From: Rhizobium leguminosarum
GTDB taxonomy: Bacteria; Pseudomonadota; Alphaproteobacteria; Rhizobiales; Rhizobiaceae
DNA: 64,000 nucleotides
Reading direction: 5' to 3'
NCBI RefSeq assembly: GCF_017876795.1
Contig: NZ_JAGIOR010000003.1
Span: 248,001-312,000, forward strand
Positions 17,028 through 26,237 of the stretch are shown here, in pieces (position 1 is the first letter of the stretch; every line of letters begins with the position of its first letter). Made by a program: the position numbers and the translations under genes. The notes beneath the pieces were generated by a model. The model made no database searches. It was given only the letters and a program-made list of their open reading frames with translations, and had not been told where the DNA came from.

Positions 17028-18745
17028 CAGTCGTTTCCTTTAAGCGGTTCTGCCGCCTTCTCTCTCGGAATGACGTAGACTTTCAAGGGCAGGGCCCGGC
17101 CGCGCACGCTGATTTCACGGCTTTCGATGCCGGCGAGGTCGGCGCCGGAAAGGGTCGCCACCGGTTCGGAAATGACGATCGCCGCTTCGAATTCCTTGGC
17201 AGCACTTTCCAGCCGGCTCGCAACATTGACGGTATCGCCGATCGCCGTCATGCTGCGCACCCGGCCATAGCCCATTGTGCCGACGACGGCCGGGCCGGTG
17301 TGGATGCCGATCGCGATGCGCAGCGGCAGCGCCAGTTCTTCGGCCAATTCCGCTGCGAGTTTATCGATCTCGGCGACGATCGCCGCGGCGGCGCTGAGCG
17401 CCTGGCGGCAGGCTTCCTCCGGCGCGGTGTTGAGGCCGAAAAGCGCCATGGCGCCGTCGCCGATGAACTTGTCGAGCCGCCCGCCCGCCTGCTCCACCGC
17501 CTTGCCGATGATGGCGAAATAGCGGTTCAGCAGGAAGACGACGTCGAAGGGCAGACGCGTTTCCGTCAGCGTGGTGAAATGGCGGATATCGACGAAGAGC
17601 ACGGCGATCTCACGCTCGCGGCCGGGGCTGGTTTCCTGGCTGTTGACGGGAAGGGCCGCTTCGAGCGCCGGCACCAGAAGCGGCGCCACCGCCACATCGC
17701 GGTTCGGGCGAAGCTGGCAGGCCAGCCGAACATCCGGGCCGGCATTGATGCGCCTCAGCGTCGTCTGTTCCATCTTGTCGGGGACGGGCAGGCTGTCGTA
17801 ATCGCCGAGGATCTGCACACGGCAGGTGGAACACTGGCCCTTGCCGCCGCAGACGGAATAATGCGGCAGGCCGCCGAGCCGGCTTGCTTCCAGCACCGAG
17901 AAGCCGCGCGGCACACGGATGACCTCGCCACCCGGATAATGCACGGCCACCTGGTCGAGGCGCTCCTTCAGCCTGCGCCGGGCGCGGGCGGCAACGACGA
18001 TCAGCAGCGAGGCCGAGAAAGCGCCGTAGAGCCCGGCGCGGATCGCCGAGACCTGACGGATAACCTCCGGGTTCGAGGCGTAACGGGTGTTGACCGTCGC
18101 CTTATAGGGGCTGTTGGCGATCGCCTGCTGATAGGACGGGTCGGCGAGCGTGCGGCCCATTTCGACGAAGCCGAGCAGCGAGAGCACCGGCACGAGGATC
18201 GCCAGCGCCAGCAGCAGCGGCGCCAGACCCGGATACCAGGAGCGGTAGCGCAGCCAGAAATGCAGGCCGATGCAGCCATGGATCCAGACGGCGACGAGAC
18301 CCAGCGCCTGGCGCAGACCATTCCCCGGAGCCCTGATCCACAGCGAACCGACGACCGTCTCGTAGTCATCGATATAGCCATAGAGCTCGTGGGCGATGCG
18401 CGTGCCGATGACGTGATCGATCAGAAGCAGCGGGATCAGCAGGCCGAGCACGATCTGCGCCATTTCGCCCTTTGGCATGACGAGGCTGCGGCGCATATAG
18501 ATGGCGCGCAGCACCAGCGCGATATGGATGAGAACCGACGAATAGAAGATGGCGGTACCGAGAGGATTGCGCCAGATCGCCATGAACAGCCGGGCGGCTT
18601 TATCGGCGGCGGAAACCGAAATCAGGCCGACCGCATGGTTCGACAAATGCAGCAGGACGAAGACGAAAATGACGAGGCCGGAACCGAGCCTCGCCCTTCT
18701 GATCGTACGCTCTGATAAAATCCCTGTGGCCGAGACCGTCGTCAT
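17027..18745 (-). CDS. Membrane-bound class III cyclase with internal [2Fe-2S] ferredoxin domain
   Basis: A 572-residue, three-part protein. Residues 1-260 hold about six membrane helices with histidines placed as in b-type haem proteins (LLHLSNHAVGL, VLIHIALVLRAIY, VWIHGCIGLHFWLRY). Residues 270-360 form a plant-type ferredoxin domain with CGGKGQCSTC and the fourth cysteine in LACQL. Residues 370-560 are a class III adenylate/guanylate cyclase domain (VLFVDIRHFTTLTE, KFIGDGAMALFG, GDTVNVASRLE). The design implies that electron flow or redox state at the membrane sets second-messenger output. It is translated together with the FkbM gene (TGATG overlap). Confidence 0.9.
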   Translation of the reverse strand: MTTVSATGILSERTIRRARLGSGLVIFVFVLLHLSNHAVGLISVSAADKAARLFMAIWRNPLGTAIFYSSVLIHIALVLRAIYMRRSLVMPKGEMAQIVLGLLIPLLLIDHVIGTRIAHELYGYIDDYETVVGSLWIRAPGNGLRQALGLVAVWIHGCIGLHFWLRYRSWYPGLAPLLLALAILVPVLSLLGFVEMGRTLADPSYQQAIANSPYKATVNTRYASNPEVIRQVSAIRAGLYGAFSASLLIVVAARARRRLKERLDQVAVHYPGGEVIRVPRGFSVLEASRLGGLPHYSVCGGKGQCSTCRVQILGDYDSLPVPDKMEQTTLRRINAGPDVRLACQLRPNRDVAVAPLLVPALEAALPVNSQETSPGREREIAVLFVDIRHFTTLTETRLPFDVVFLLNRYFAIIGKAVEQAGGRLDKFIGDGAMALFGLNTAPEEACRQALSAAAAIVAEIDKLAAELAEELALPLRIAIGIHTGPAVVGTMGYGRVRSMTAIGDTVNVASRLESAAKEFEAAIVISEPVATLSGADLAGIESREISVRGRALPLKVYVIPREKAAEPLKGND

Positions 18746-18925
18746 TCATTCCCGTTCTTGTCGATGCAACCGCAGGCCCATAGAAATTGAGAAAGAGGCG
18801 GAATTGCTTCCATCGCGATCACATTCCATATGCTTATGCGCAAGTTTTAGAGAAATGGACAATAGCGGAGTTTCGCCACCGGGCATGCCGGTTGGAAACT
18901 CTGTGTCTCTACGTGAGGGTTATGC

Positions 18926-20020
18926 ATGCGGGTGGCTTTCTACGCGCCGATGAAATCGCCGAACCATCCGGTGCCGTCAGGCGACCGGCTGATGGCGCGG
19001 CTGTTGATCCGGGCGCTGGAGCTCGCCGGTCATCAGGTCGAGGTCATCTCGGAATTCCGCACCTATGCCGCAACACCGGAGGCGGCAGCCGCGCTCGAAC
19101 CGGCGATCGGTGCCGAACTGAAGCGACTGCGGGAAGGATGGACTTCGACGCCGCGACCTGAGCTGTGGTTCTGCTACCACCCCTATTACAAATCGCCCGA
19201 TCCCTTCGGACCGGTGATTTCTGCCGAATTCGCCATTCCCTATGTCACCGCCGAAGCCTCCTATGCAGCCAAACGCGACAGTACCGGCTGGGCAGGCGTG
19301 CAGAAATCAGTCGGGGAGGCGATCCTGCAGGCGGCGGTCAATATCAGCTTCACCGCGCGTGACCGGGCCGGGCTTTCGGCCGCCTTTCCGCAGGCGCGGC
19401 TTGCCAGTCTCAATCCCTTCATCGACACGGCGCTGTTCGAGAGGGTCTCACCGGCGCCCGATCCGCTGCGGTTGATGACGGTGGCGATGATGCGGTCGGG
19501 CGACAAGATGGAGAGTTATGCGATGCTTGCAAAAGCGTTGCGGCTGATCGAACACCGGCCCTGGACGCTTGCCGTCATCGGCGATGGGCCAATGCGCCAC
19601 GAGGTGCAGGCGCTGTTTGCCGGTTTTACCACCGGCCGCATCGAATGGCTGGGCGAGCGGGATGGGGCCGATATCGCCGAATTGCTTGGACGCGGCGGCG
19701 TCTATGTCTGGCCTGGTTGCGGCGAGGCCTATGGTCTTGCCTATCTGGAAGCCCAGTCTGCCGGCCTGCCTGTCGTGGCGCAGGACACGGCGGGGGTTCC
19801 CGATGTGGTCGAGGCTGGCGTGACCGGCCTGCTGACGGGAGATGGCGATGTCGCCGCCTATGCCGCGGCCGTGGCTGCCCTGCTTGACGACGGGGAAAGG
19901 CGCGACGCCATGGGTAAGGCAGCGCGGCGCTTCGTGCTCGGGCAACGCTCGCTGGCGACGGCGGCGGAGATATTGGACGGAATTTTGCAGGACAATGCTG
20001 CAACAGGAGTAAGGCGATGA
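18926..20020 (+). CDS. Glycosyltransferase family 4 protein
   Basis: A 364-residue GT-B enzyme. The N-terminal domain begins MRVAFYAPMKSPNHPVPSGDRLMARLL and the C-terminal nucleotide-sugar site has the family 4 signature CGEAYGLAYLEAQSAGLPVVAQDTAGVPDVV (E...GLAYLEAQ). It would transfer a sugar from an NDP-sugar to a glycan acceptor on the cytoplasmic side. The donor and acceptor are not predictable. An ATG 4 bases upstream (18922) is out of frame. The gene overlaps the deacetylase gene by 4 bases (ATGA), so they act together. Confidence 0.88.
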   Translation: MRVAFYAPMKSPNHPVPSGDRLMARLLIRALELAGHQVEVISEFRTYAATPEAAAALEPAIGAELKRLREGWTSTPRPELWFCYHPYYKSPDPFGPVISAEFAIPYVTAEASYAAKRDSTGWAGVQKSVGEAILQAAVNISFTARDRAGLSAAFPQARLASLNPFIDTALFERVSPAPDPLRLMTVAMMRSGDKMESYAMLAKALRLIEHRPWTLAVIGDGPMRHEVQALFAGFTTGRIEWLGERDGADIAELLGRGGVYVWPGCGEAYGLAYLEAQSAGLPVVAQDTAGVPDVVEAGVTGLLTGDGDVAAYAAAVAALLDDGERRDAMGKAARRFVLGQRSLATAAEILDGILQDNAATGVRR

Positions 20021-20769
20021 CCGACAAGACGATCTGGGAGCCGCTGCGCCGCGAGCTTGACCGCTGGCACACCGCCGGCCGGGTGGCCCGCTTCTGGCTG
20101 CGGGATGACGATGCCGTCGAGCCGACGCCGGCGCTGGAGAGGCTGCTGGCATCGACGGGCGAGAGCACGGTGCCGCTGACGCTTGCCGTCATTCCGGGCC
20201 TGACCGGCGAGGCATTGGCCGCGCGGCTGGCGGGGGAGGCGGGCGTCACCGTCGCCATGCATGGCTGGTCGCATACGAACCATGCGAGGCCGGATGCGAA
20301 GAAGCAGGAACTCGGCGGTGATCGGCCGGCAGACGTCGTGCTCGGCGAGTTGGGCGAAGGGTTCCGGCTGTTGAAGCGGCTCTATCCCACCCGCTTCCTG
20401 CCGGTGCTGGTGCCGCCGTGGAACCGGATCGACGCGGCCCTCATCCCGGCGTTGCCCAGGCTCGGGTTTGCAGCCCTTTCGGTCTATGGGCGGGCAAGGC
20501 AGGGCGGCCCGATACCGCTTCTCAACACCCATGTCGACATCATCGACTGGCACGGCACCCGCGGCGGGCGGAGCGAAGAGGAACTGGTGGCCGAGTTGGT
20601 GGCGGAGCTTGGCAACCGGTTTACCGGCAGCGACGAGACTATCGGCGTGCTCACCCACCATCTGGTGCATGACGCGGCCGCATGGGATTTCCTGTCGGCC
20701 TTGTTTGCGACGACGGGCCGGCATCCTGCCGTCCACTGGTCGGCGGCATCGGCACTTCTCAAGCCGTGA
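20017..20769 (+). CDS. Polysaccharide deacetylase-family protein
   Basis: A 250-residue protein with a divergent NodB-type (CE4) barrel. The metal-binding aspartates sit in FWLRDDDAVEPT (about residues 27-38), a histidine pair in VAMHGWSHTNH (about 82-92), and a PPWNRID substrate loop follows. No signal peptide is present, so it may act inside the cell. The usual reaction is removal of acetyl from GlcNAc-containing glycans. It is coupled to the family 4 glycosyltransferase by a 4-base overlap. This is a common pair in rhizobia whose product is uncharacterised to my knowledge. Confidence 0.78.
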   Translation: MTDKTIWEPLRRELDRWHTAGRVARFWLRDDDAVEPTPALERLLASTGESTVPLTLAVIPGLTGEALAARLAGEAGVTVAMHGWSHTNHARPDAKKQELGGDRPADVVLGELGEGFRLLKRLYPTRFLPVLVPPWNRIDAALIPALPRLGFAALSVYGRARQGGPIPLLNTHVDIIDWHGTRGGRSEEELVAELVAELGNRFTGSDETIGVLTHHLVHDAAAWDFLSALFATTGRHPAVHWSAASALLKP

Positions 20770-20791
20770 GGCTTGCCGATCAGGTGGCCGA

Positions 20792-21638
20792 TCAGGTGGG
20801 ATGAACGCGCCCGAGGAAATATCGCATCAGCGCGACGACCTCGTCGAGATGCGTCTCGAGCAGCCAGTGCCCACCGCTGAGCGGAGATAGGCTCGCGCCG
20901 ATTTTTCCGACATGTAGTGGTCGTTGGGACCCCAGACGATCAAGGTCGGAGGCCGGTATTGCCTGAGGTATTGCCGGTGCTGCGGAAACCAGGCCCGCTT
21001 CTCCTTCAGCCCGGCGATCAGGTCTATGGCGATTTCCTTGCGCCGCGGCGTCACCAGCGACCAATGCAGCTTCCAGAGATCCGGCGGGATGCTATCGGCC
21101 AGAGCCGGTGGCAGGTCGTTGAGGAATTCCTCTTTGAAGGCCGCCTCGCTGATCGCTTCGGCCAGTAGCTTCCTCATCTCCACTCGCGGAAGCGTCCACG
21201 TCGCCTCGGTATCCGCATATTTCGGTCCGAGCGCATCTTCATAGGGGATATCGCCATTCTGGATGATCAGCGCCACGATGCGCCTGAGGCGCTCTGATTG
21301 CCAGCCGCGCACCGATCGGCGACCCGAAATCGTGGAGGTAGAGGGCGAACCGGTCGACCTCCAGTGCGTCGACGAGGGCCTCTAGCCAGGCGGCATAGCC
21401 ATCGAAGCTGTAGTCGAAATCATCGGGTGTGCCGCTATAGCCCGCGCCGGGGAAATCCGGCGCAATCAGCCGCCAGCGGTTGGCCAGGCGCGGCATGAGA
21501 TTGCGAAATTCATAGGACGAGCAGGTGATACCCGTGCGGCAGCAACAACACCGGAGCATCGTGCCTGCCGGCTTCGCGATAAAAGGTCTCGACGCCTGCG
21601 GCGATGATCCGGCGATGCCGGACGAGGCTGGCCATCGG
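20792..21638 (-). pseudogene. Alpha/beta hydrolase (haloalkane dehalogenase/epoxide hydrolase-like), multiply frameshifted
   Basis: Fragments in three reverse frames add up to one alpha/beta hydrolase. A start MASLVRHRRIIAAGVETFYRE at 21638 leads to LLLPHGY, then a shift near 21527 to SSYEFRNLMPRLANRWRLIAPDFPGAGYS and the nucleophile region LYLHDFGSPIG. A shift near 21300 leads to RLRRIVALIIQNGDIPYEDALGPKY ... TLIVWGPNDHYMS, and a third change near 20895 to GGHWLLETHLDEVVALMRYFLG. About ten residues before GGHWLL also seem deleted. With three shifts and a deletion, true gene decay is more likely than sequencing error. It follows the GFA gene by 20 bases. Confidence 0.82.
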
Positions 21639-21658
21639 AAGGCCTCCGATGTCGCCGC

Positions 21659-22033
21659 TCACCTGCGGTCCTCCTCAAACTGCTCGGCGCCTTCGACCGG
21701 CCGCAGCCACGGTTCGCGGCGCTTGATCCAGAGTTCATAGCCCGGCACGAGGGCCGTCGGAGCTTCGGACAGGATGCCGAGTTTGATTTCCGCCTCTTGC
21801 GCATCGACAGAAAACAGCCGCGAGCCACAGCCGGTGCAGAAATGCCGGCCTTGGAATTCGCCAGTTTCCCCCCAGTGTTCGAACTGGCTGGAAGGCCAGA
21901 TCCCATAGAAGGTAAAGGCCGAACCGCTTTCCTTTCTGCAGTCCATGCAGTGGCAGATTCCAACGCGGAGAGGTTCGCCGCGAACAGAGATGTGCATCTG
22001 CCCGCAAAGGCACTTTCCGGAAAGTACGGTCAT
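21659..22033 (-). CDS. GFA (glutathione-dependent formaldehyde-activating) family protein
   Basis: A 124-residue GFA/CENP-V-fold protein. The zinc ligands are present: C8 and C10 (KCLCG), C27/C29/C32 (CHCMDC) and C66/C69 (CTGCGS). It is cytoplasmic. Members are annotated as glutathione-adduct enzymes, but most have no proven activity. It heads a small leftward unit with the broken hydrolase. Confidence 0.88.
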   Translation of the reverse strand: MTVLSGKCLCGQMHISVRGEPLRVGICHCMDCRKESGSAFTFYGIWPSSQFEHWGETGEFQGRHFCTGCGSRLFSVDAQEAEIKLGILSEAPTALVPGYELWIKRREPWLRPVEGAEQFEEDRR

Positions 22034-22179
22034 AGGGATATCCGCTTCATCGATCTTGCGATGCCGAGGAAACGGTCAGGACCAGCATCTGTTCCGTTAA
22101 GCGCGCTGCTGACGGCGAAAGCGGCCTGCAGCGCGCTGGGGGGCAGGACAAGAGCAGTACAAAGTCCGGCGCTCACCCG

Positions 22180-23079
22180 TTACCCAAGAGCATTTGATCG
22201 TGCATAGGCCCCGGGCGATGTTCCCACGTGCCGGCTAAATGCCACGCTAAACGCGCTTGCCGAGCCATAGCCAACGCGTTGTGCAATCTCTGCCGTTGCA
22301 ACATCACTGCGAAGGAGTTGCTTTGCCAGTGCCATCCGCCAGCCAGTTGCGTATTCCATGGGGGCCACGCCAACCTCTCTCCGGAACCGCTCAAAGAAAG
22401 TTGAACGTGACATGGCTGAATCCTGCGCCAGTGCTTCCACGGTTATACTGCGACCTGGATGTTCGTGAATCCGGCGCAATGTGGGCGCCAGCTGCGGATC
22501 GGCCATGCCGCGCAAGAGGCCCGGTGGCGCAGCCGCACCGCCCGTTGAGCGTAGCGCCTCAATCAACAGCACCTCCAACAACCGGCGAAGCACCATTTCT
22601 CGGGCGGTCCGGTCGTGTCGCGTTTCGTCGTTTATCATCCGGACCAACATGGTTAGGCGGTCTTCACCGCGGACATGAATGACCTCCGGCAACAGCGAGA
22701 CGAGAAGAGCCTTGTCATCCGAGCCAAAAGCACAATGTCCAACCATTGCCTTGATCTCGGCCGGCGCATCAGGGTCTCCCAACCGGAATACACCCGGACT
22801 GGTTTCAAGACGCTGCGCAAGCGCTCCGCGAGGCGGTGGTTCCAAGCTGCTCATCGTGAACGAGAAGACTTCCGGAACCAGCACGAAGTCACCCGCCGTC
22901 AGCAGCATCGGCTCACGGCCAGTGACGGTCATCCGACAACGACCTTCGACCACGGCGCAATAGAAGGGGCTTCCGAGCTCAGTGCGCTCGACGAGCCAAA
23001 GGCCGCCGCCTATCACCAATTTGGATATCGACGGGATTGGCTTCAGCAGGGAAACCACTTCTGCAATTGGGTCGGTCAT
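22180..23079 (-). CDS. AraC family transcriptional regulator with N-terminal cupin
   Basis: A 299-residue regulator. Residues 1-180 form a cupin sensor of the AraC_binding_6 type (PIPSISKLVIGGGLWLVER, then a GDFVLVPEVFSF strand). Residues 195-295 carry two helix-turn-helix units (ITVEALAQDSAMSRSTFFERFRREVG and ATAEIAQRVGYGSASAFSVAFSRHVG). It is divergent from the SDR/hydrolase pair starting at 23175 and probably activates it. The 95-base gap contains two direct TAGTCC elements (in GATAGTCCGG and AGTAGTCCAT) that may be its half-sites. The effector is unknown. Confidence 0.9.
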   Translation of the reverse strand: MTDPIAEVVSLLKPIPSISKLVIGGGLWLVERTELGSPFYCAVVEGRCRMTVTGREPMLLTAGDFVLVPEVFSFTMSSLEPPPRGALAQRLETSPGVFRLGDPDAPAEIKAMVGHCAFGSDDKALLVSLLPEVIHVRGEDRLTMLVRMINDETRHDRTAREMVLRRLLEVLLIEALRSTGGAAAPPGLLRGMADPQLAPTLRRIHEHPGRSITVEALAQDSAMSRSTFFERFRREVGVAPMEYATGWRMALAKQLLRSDVATAEIAQRVGYGSASAFSVAFSRHVGTSPGAYARSNALG

Positions 23080-23174
23080 GAATTGGACTTATGCTAAATG
23101 ATTTCGGACAAACAAATATAGATAGTCCGGTACAAGTAGTCCATCTCTTGGTTGCGTAATCAGGAGACAGACAC

Positions 23175-23933
23175 ATGCCAAAGATCCTCATCACCGGTTG
23201 CTCTTCCGGATTCGGGCTCGCCATCGCGCACACCTTCCTGCAGGCCGGATGGGACGTGGCTGCGACCATGCGCACCCCGCGGACCGACCTGCTACCGGAT
23301 ACTGAAAGCCTTAGAGTGATTGCGTTGGATGTTACCAATGCGGAAAGCATCACAAGGGCTGTTGAAACCGCCGGGCCGATCGATGCTCTGGTCAACAATG
23401 CCGGTGTCGGCATGCTGAACGTGCTGGAAGGCGCTGAGATGTCGAATGTCCGCGACCTCTTCGAGACAAATGTCTTCGGCGCGATCGCACTGACCAAAGC
23501 GGTCCTTCCGCAGATGCGGGTACGAGGTGCGGGCGTCATCGTGAATGTCAGTTCCAGCGTCACCATCAAGCCGCTGCCTGCACTATCCGTTTATAGCGCC
23601 AGTAAGGCGGCTTTGAACGCTTTCACCGAAAGCCTTGCCCTTGAGGCCGCGCTCTTCGGCGTGCGCACCCGGCTGGTGCTGCCCGGCTCGGCTCCGACGA
23701 CCGCCTTCGGGAAGAATGCAGTGGCGCGCATGGGAATTGAGATCCCCCAGCCTTACAGCGCATTCGTTCACGACTATCTCACGGCCTTGCGGACGGGGAC
23801 CGAGGTGACGACGCCGGAAGATGTGGCCCAGGCCGTCTGGCGTGCCGTAACGGAGCCGGACGCGCCGATGCGGAGCCCTGCCGGGGCGGATGCGCAGACC
23901 TGGTTCCGCGAGACAGGCCGTCCTGTGGCGTGA
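23175..23933 (+). CDS. SDR family short-chain dehydrogenase/reductase
   Basis: A 252-residue classical SDR. Its cofactor motif is TGCSSGFGLAIA (TGxxxGxG, residues 7-18), with NNAGVGM, catalytic serine in VNVSSSV, and YSASK holding the catalytic tyrosine and lysine. It would reduce or oxidise a carbonyl/alcohol using NAD(P). The start has an AGGAG sequence 10 bases upstream. The alpha/beta hydrolase gene follows after 39 bases. The divergent AraC regulator points to an inducible pathway for a compound I cannot name. Confidence 0.92.
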   Translation: MPKILITGCSSGFGLAIAHTFLQAGWDVAATMRTPRTDLLPDTESLRVIALDVTNAESITRAVETAGPIDALVNNAGVGMLNVLEGAEMSNVRDLFETNVFGAIALTKAVLPQMRVRGAGVIVNVSSSVTIKPLPALSVYSASKAALNAFTESLALEAALFGVRTRLVLPGSAPTTAFGKNAVARMGIEIPQPYSAFVHDYLTALRTGTEVTTPEDVAQAVWRAVTEPDAPMRSPAGADAQTWFRETGRPVA

Positions 23934-23972
23934 AGGCGACTACTCGGAAACCCAAGCTCAGGATATTCGACC

Positions 23973-24917
23973 ATGAACAATCTGATGAATCTCGCCCGCC
24001 ACATTCCCACGCCTGATGCCACTCTCACTGTGGCCTACACCCCAATCCGTTTGCCAATGGAAGGCCGCCAGCCGCTTGAACTGCGTCTAACCGCACCGGC
24101 AACAGGCAGCCACCTGCCCATCGTGCTCGTGTCGCACGGTTTCGGCCCCTCAAATTACATTCCATCGAAGGACGGCTACGCTCCATTGGCTCAGTTTTGG
24201 GCGGAACGAGGTTTCGCTGTCATTCAGCCAACGCATGCAAGCTCGCGCGTCGGCGGTTTGCCTGCAGGCGCACCTGGCGCGCCTTTCTTCTGGCGCGAGC
24301 GCGTGGAGGAGCTGAAGGCGGTCATCGAGCAATTGGTTGAGGTGGAACGTCAGGCGCCCGCTGTCTCCGGGCGGCTGGATCATTCCCGAATCGCGGCGGC
24401 CGGTCATTCCTTTGGCGGCCATACCGTTGGGCTTCTGTTGGGCGCGCGCGTGGACGGTGAGGATTTCTCCGATCCTCGAATTTCGGCGGGAATTCTGCTG
24501 GCTGCTCCTGGGCGCGGCGGAAAGGACATGACCGAGGAGAACGCAGCCCGGTTTCCCTTCTTCGATGTGGATTTTTCCAGTCTGACAACCCTCAGCCTTG
24601 TCGTCTGTGGTGATCAGGATCATCCGCATTTCACCCCGCACGGCCCCGAATGGCATGCGGATGCTTTTCAGGATGGACCGGGCGCGGAGGCACTGTTGAT
24701 GTTGCACGAGGTTGGACACGGGCTTGGCGGGATTGCCGGCCTTGATGCGCGCGAGACCGAAACCGAGGCTCCGGATGTACTGGAAGCCACGAAACGTTTG
24801 ACCCTCGCCTGGCTTCAGACGGCACTTGCAATCGATGAACGTGCGTGGGCTCGCGCGTGTGGCGCGCTTGAGGGTCTTGCAGCTCCGATTGGGCACGTCA
24901 CCCGCCGTACACGCTAA
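23973..24917 (+). CDS. Alpha/beta hydrolase (dienelactone hydrolase / acetylhydrolase-like)
   Basis: A 314-residue serine hydrolase. The oxyanion segment is IVLVSHGFGPSN, the nucleophile elbow AGHSFGGHT (serine near residue 147), the acid probably in VVCGDQDHPH and the histidine in LHEVGHGLGG. There is no signal peptide. It resembles platelet-activating-factor acetylhydrolase/dienelactone-type enzymes; the substrate is not predictable. It is the second gene of the SDR unit. Confidence 0.85.
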   Translation: MNNLMNLARHIPTPDATLTVAYTPIRLPMEGRQPLELRLTAPATGSHLPIVLVSHGFGPSNYIPSKDGYAPLAQFWAERGFAVIQPTHASSRVGGLPAGAPGAPFFWRERVEELKAVIEQLVEVERQAPAVSGRLDHSRIAAAGHSFGGHTVGLLLGARVDGEDFSDPRISAGILLAAPGRGGKDMTEENAARFPFFDVDFSSLTTLSLVVCGDQDHPHFTPHGPEWHADAFQDGPGAEALLMLHEVGHGLGGIAGLDARETETEAPDVLEATKRLTLAWLQTALAIDERAWARACGALEGLAAPIGHVTRRTR

Positions 24918-24989
24918 GCCACATCCGGCACCCCGGCTGCTAACAAGTCACCTTCTGGCTGCTGAAGCGGAAGGGGTGTTCTTGCGCAC

Positions 24990-25820
24990 CTAGATCACCA
25001 CGATCTGATTGTCGCGGGCGGCAAAGGAATCGGGGAAGGCGGCCTGCGCCTGCGCTTCCATCTGCGCCAGCTGTTCGTCGGTGCGGGAGGGGGCGTGGTG
25101 GAACAGGGCGAAGCGTTTGGCGCCGGCTATCTTTGCAAGCTCGGTGCCATGCTCCCAGGTCGAATGGCCGAAACCCTTGAAACGCTGCATCTCGTCTTCA
25201 TTGTAGGTGCAGTCGTAAACGACGAGATCGGCACCCTTCATCATCTCCAGCGAGACCGGGTCATAAGCGCCTGGAATATGCTCGATATCATAGATCAGTG
25301 CGACCGAACGGCCCTGCCATTCGATGCGGTAGCCGATGGCGCCACCCGGATGGTTGAGCATGAAGGTTTTGATCTCGATGCCCTCATGGGGAGCAAGAAC
25401 CTGGCCGGGATGGAAATCGCGGAAGTTCATCGTCGCCTGGCAGATGTCGGTCTTGACCGGAAACCAGGGCGGGCTGATGAACTGCTCGACCATTTCCCGG
25501 GTGCTCATCTTGCCGTCGAGATGGCCGGACCAGATGTTGACGTTGATCGAGGGATAATAGATCGCCTTGAAGAAGGGCAGGCCGATGATGTGGTCGTAAT
25601 GGCAGTGGCTGAAGAACAGGTCGACGTCGCTGATGCCGTCGGCAAGCAAGGACAGCCCCGCCTCGCGAAGGCCGGAGCCCGCGTCGAAGATCATCCGATG
25701 TTTTCCGCAGCGAATTTCGATGCAGGACGTGTTACCGCCGTAGCGGTCGAACTCGGGGCCCGATACGGGAATACTGCCGCGGACGCCCCAAAATTTTACC
25801 TGAAACAGTTCTGTCGTCAT
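24990..25820 (-). CDS. MBL-fold metallo-hydrolase (cyclic phosphodiesterase / PhnP-like)
   Basis: A 276-residue metallo-beta-lactamase-fold protein. It begins VKFWGVRGSIPVSGPEFDRYGGNTSCIEI, the N-terminus of the PhnP/ElaC-like phosphodiesterase group, and has the metal motif FSHCHYDHIIG, a later aspartate in LVVYDCTYNEDE and HHAPSRTDEQL near the C-terminus. It would hydrolyse a cyclic or diester phosphate in the cytoplasm. The N-terminal pattern is also found fused to or next to signalling proteins in rhizobia, so a role in cyclic nucleotide turnover is possible but unproven. It is a single-gene unit. Confidence 0.85.
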   Translation of the reverse strand: MTTELFQVKFWGVRGSIPVSGPEFDRYGGNTSCIEIRCGKHRMIFDAGSGLREAGLSLLADGISDVDLFFSHCHYDHIIGLPFFKAIYYPSINVNIWSGHLDGKMSTREMVEQFISPPWFPVKTDICQATMNFRDFHPGQVLAPHEGIEIKTFMLNHPGGAIGYRIEWQGRSVALIYDIEHIPGAYDPVSLEMMKGADLVVYDCTYNEDEMQRFKGFGHSTWEHGTELAKIAGAKRFALFHHAPSRTDEQLAQMEAQAQAAFPDSFAARDNQIVVI

Positions 25821-26237
25821 CGTTCTTCAAACCGGCCTTCCCGCATCGCCATCGTAATCATAGTTTATCCCGATGCGAAGCAGTAGAATTCCACGGGTTT
25901 GCCTGTGCCCCTCTCATTCTCCTAACCGCTAGCGGAAGAAGGAGTAGATTTTCCTAAGCAATCGGCTTTCGCTCCGGAAAGCAAGCCAGTATGGTTGGTT
26001 TTCGGTAAACGGGCTGCTGGGGCGGGGACATTTTCCCGTAAGTCATGCCTATTAGATGGTTGCGCGCGATTGAAAAAACAATTGCTGTCACCTCGCGCCA
26101 GAATTCAGCCTGCAAACACCACGAAGTCCACGCCCGAGAAATCAAGCACCCCGCGCAATGGAAGCTGCTTTTGCCGGTCGCCCCGCGCTCATCGCCCGGT
26201 TGAGCGGGCACGACGGAATGAATTGGAGAACTGAGCA
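25821..26237. other. Intergenic region, lower G+C
   Basis: About 417 bases with no supported gene and visibly lower G+C than flanking DNA, especially around 25930-26120. It should hold the promoter of the leftward MBL gene at its left end and that of the C39-like gene at its right end. Short open frames (reverse 25954-26238, forward 25995-26234) show no start signals or domains. Confidence 0.5.

Noticed and set aside
17300..18715. 471-codon forward open frame
   Set aside because: Antisense shadow of the ferredoxin-cyclase gene; rich in Arg, Asp and Gln with no domain.
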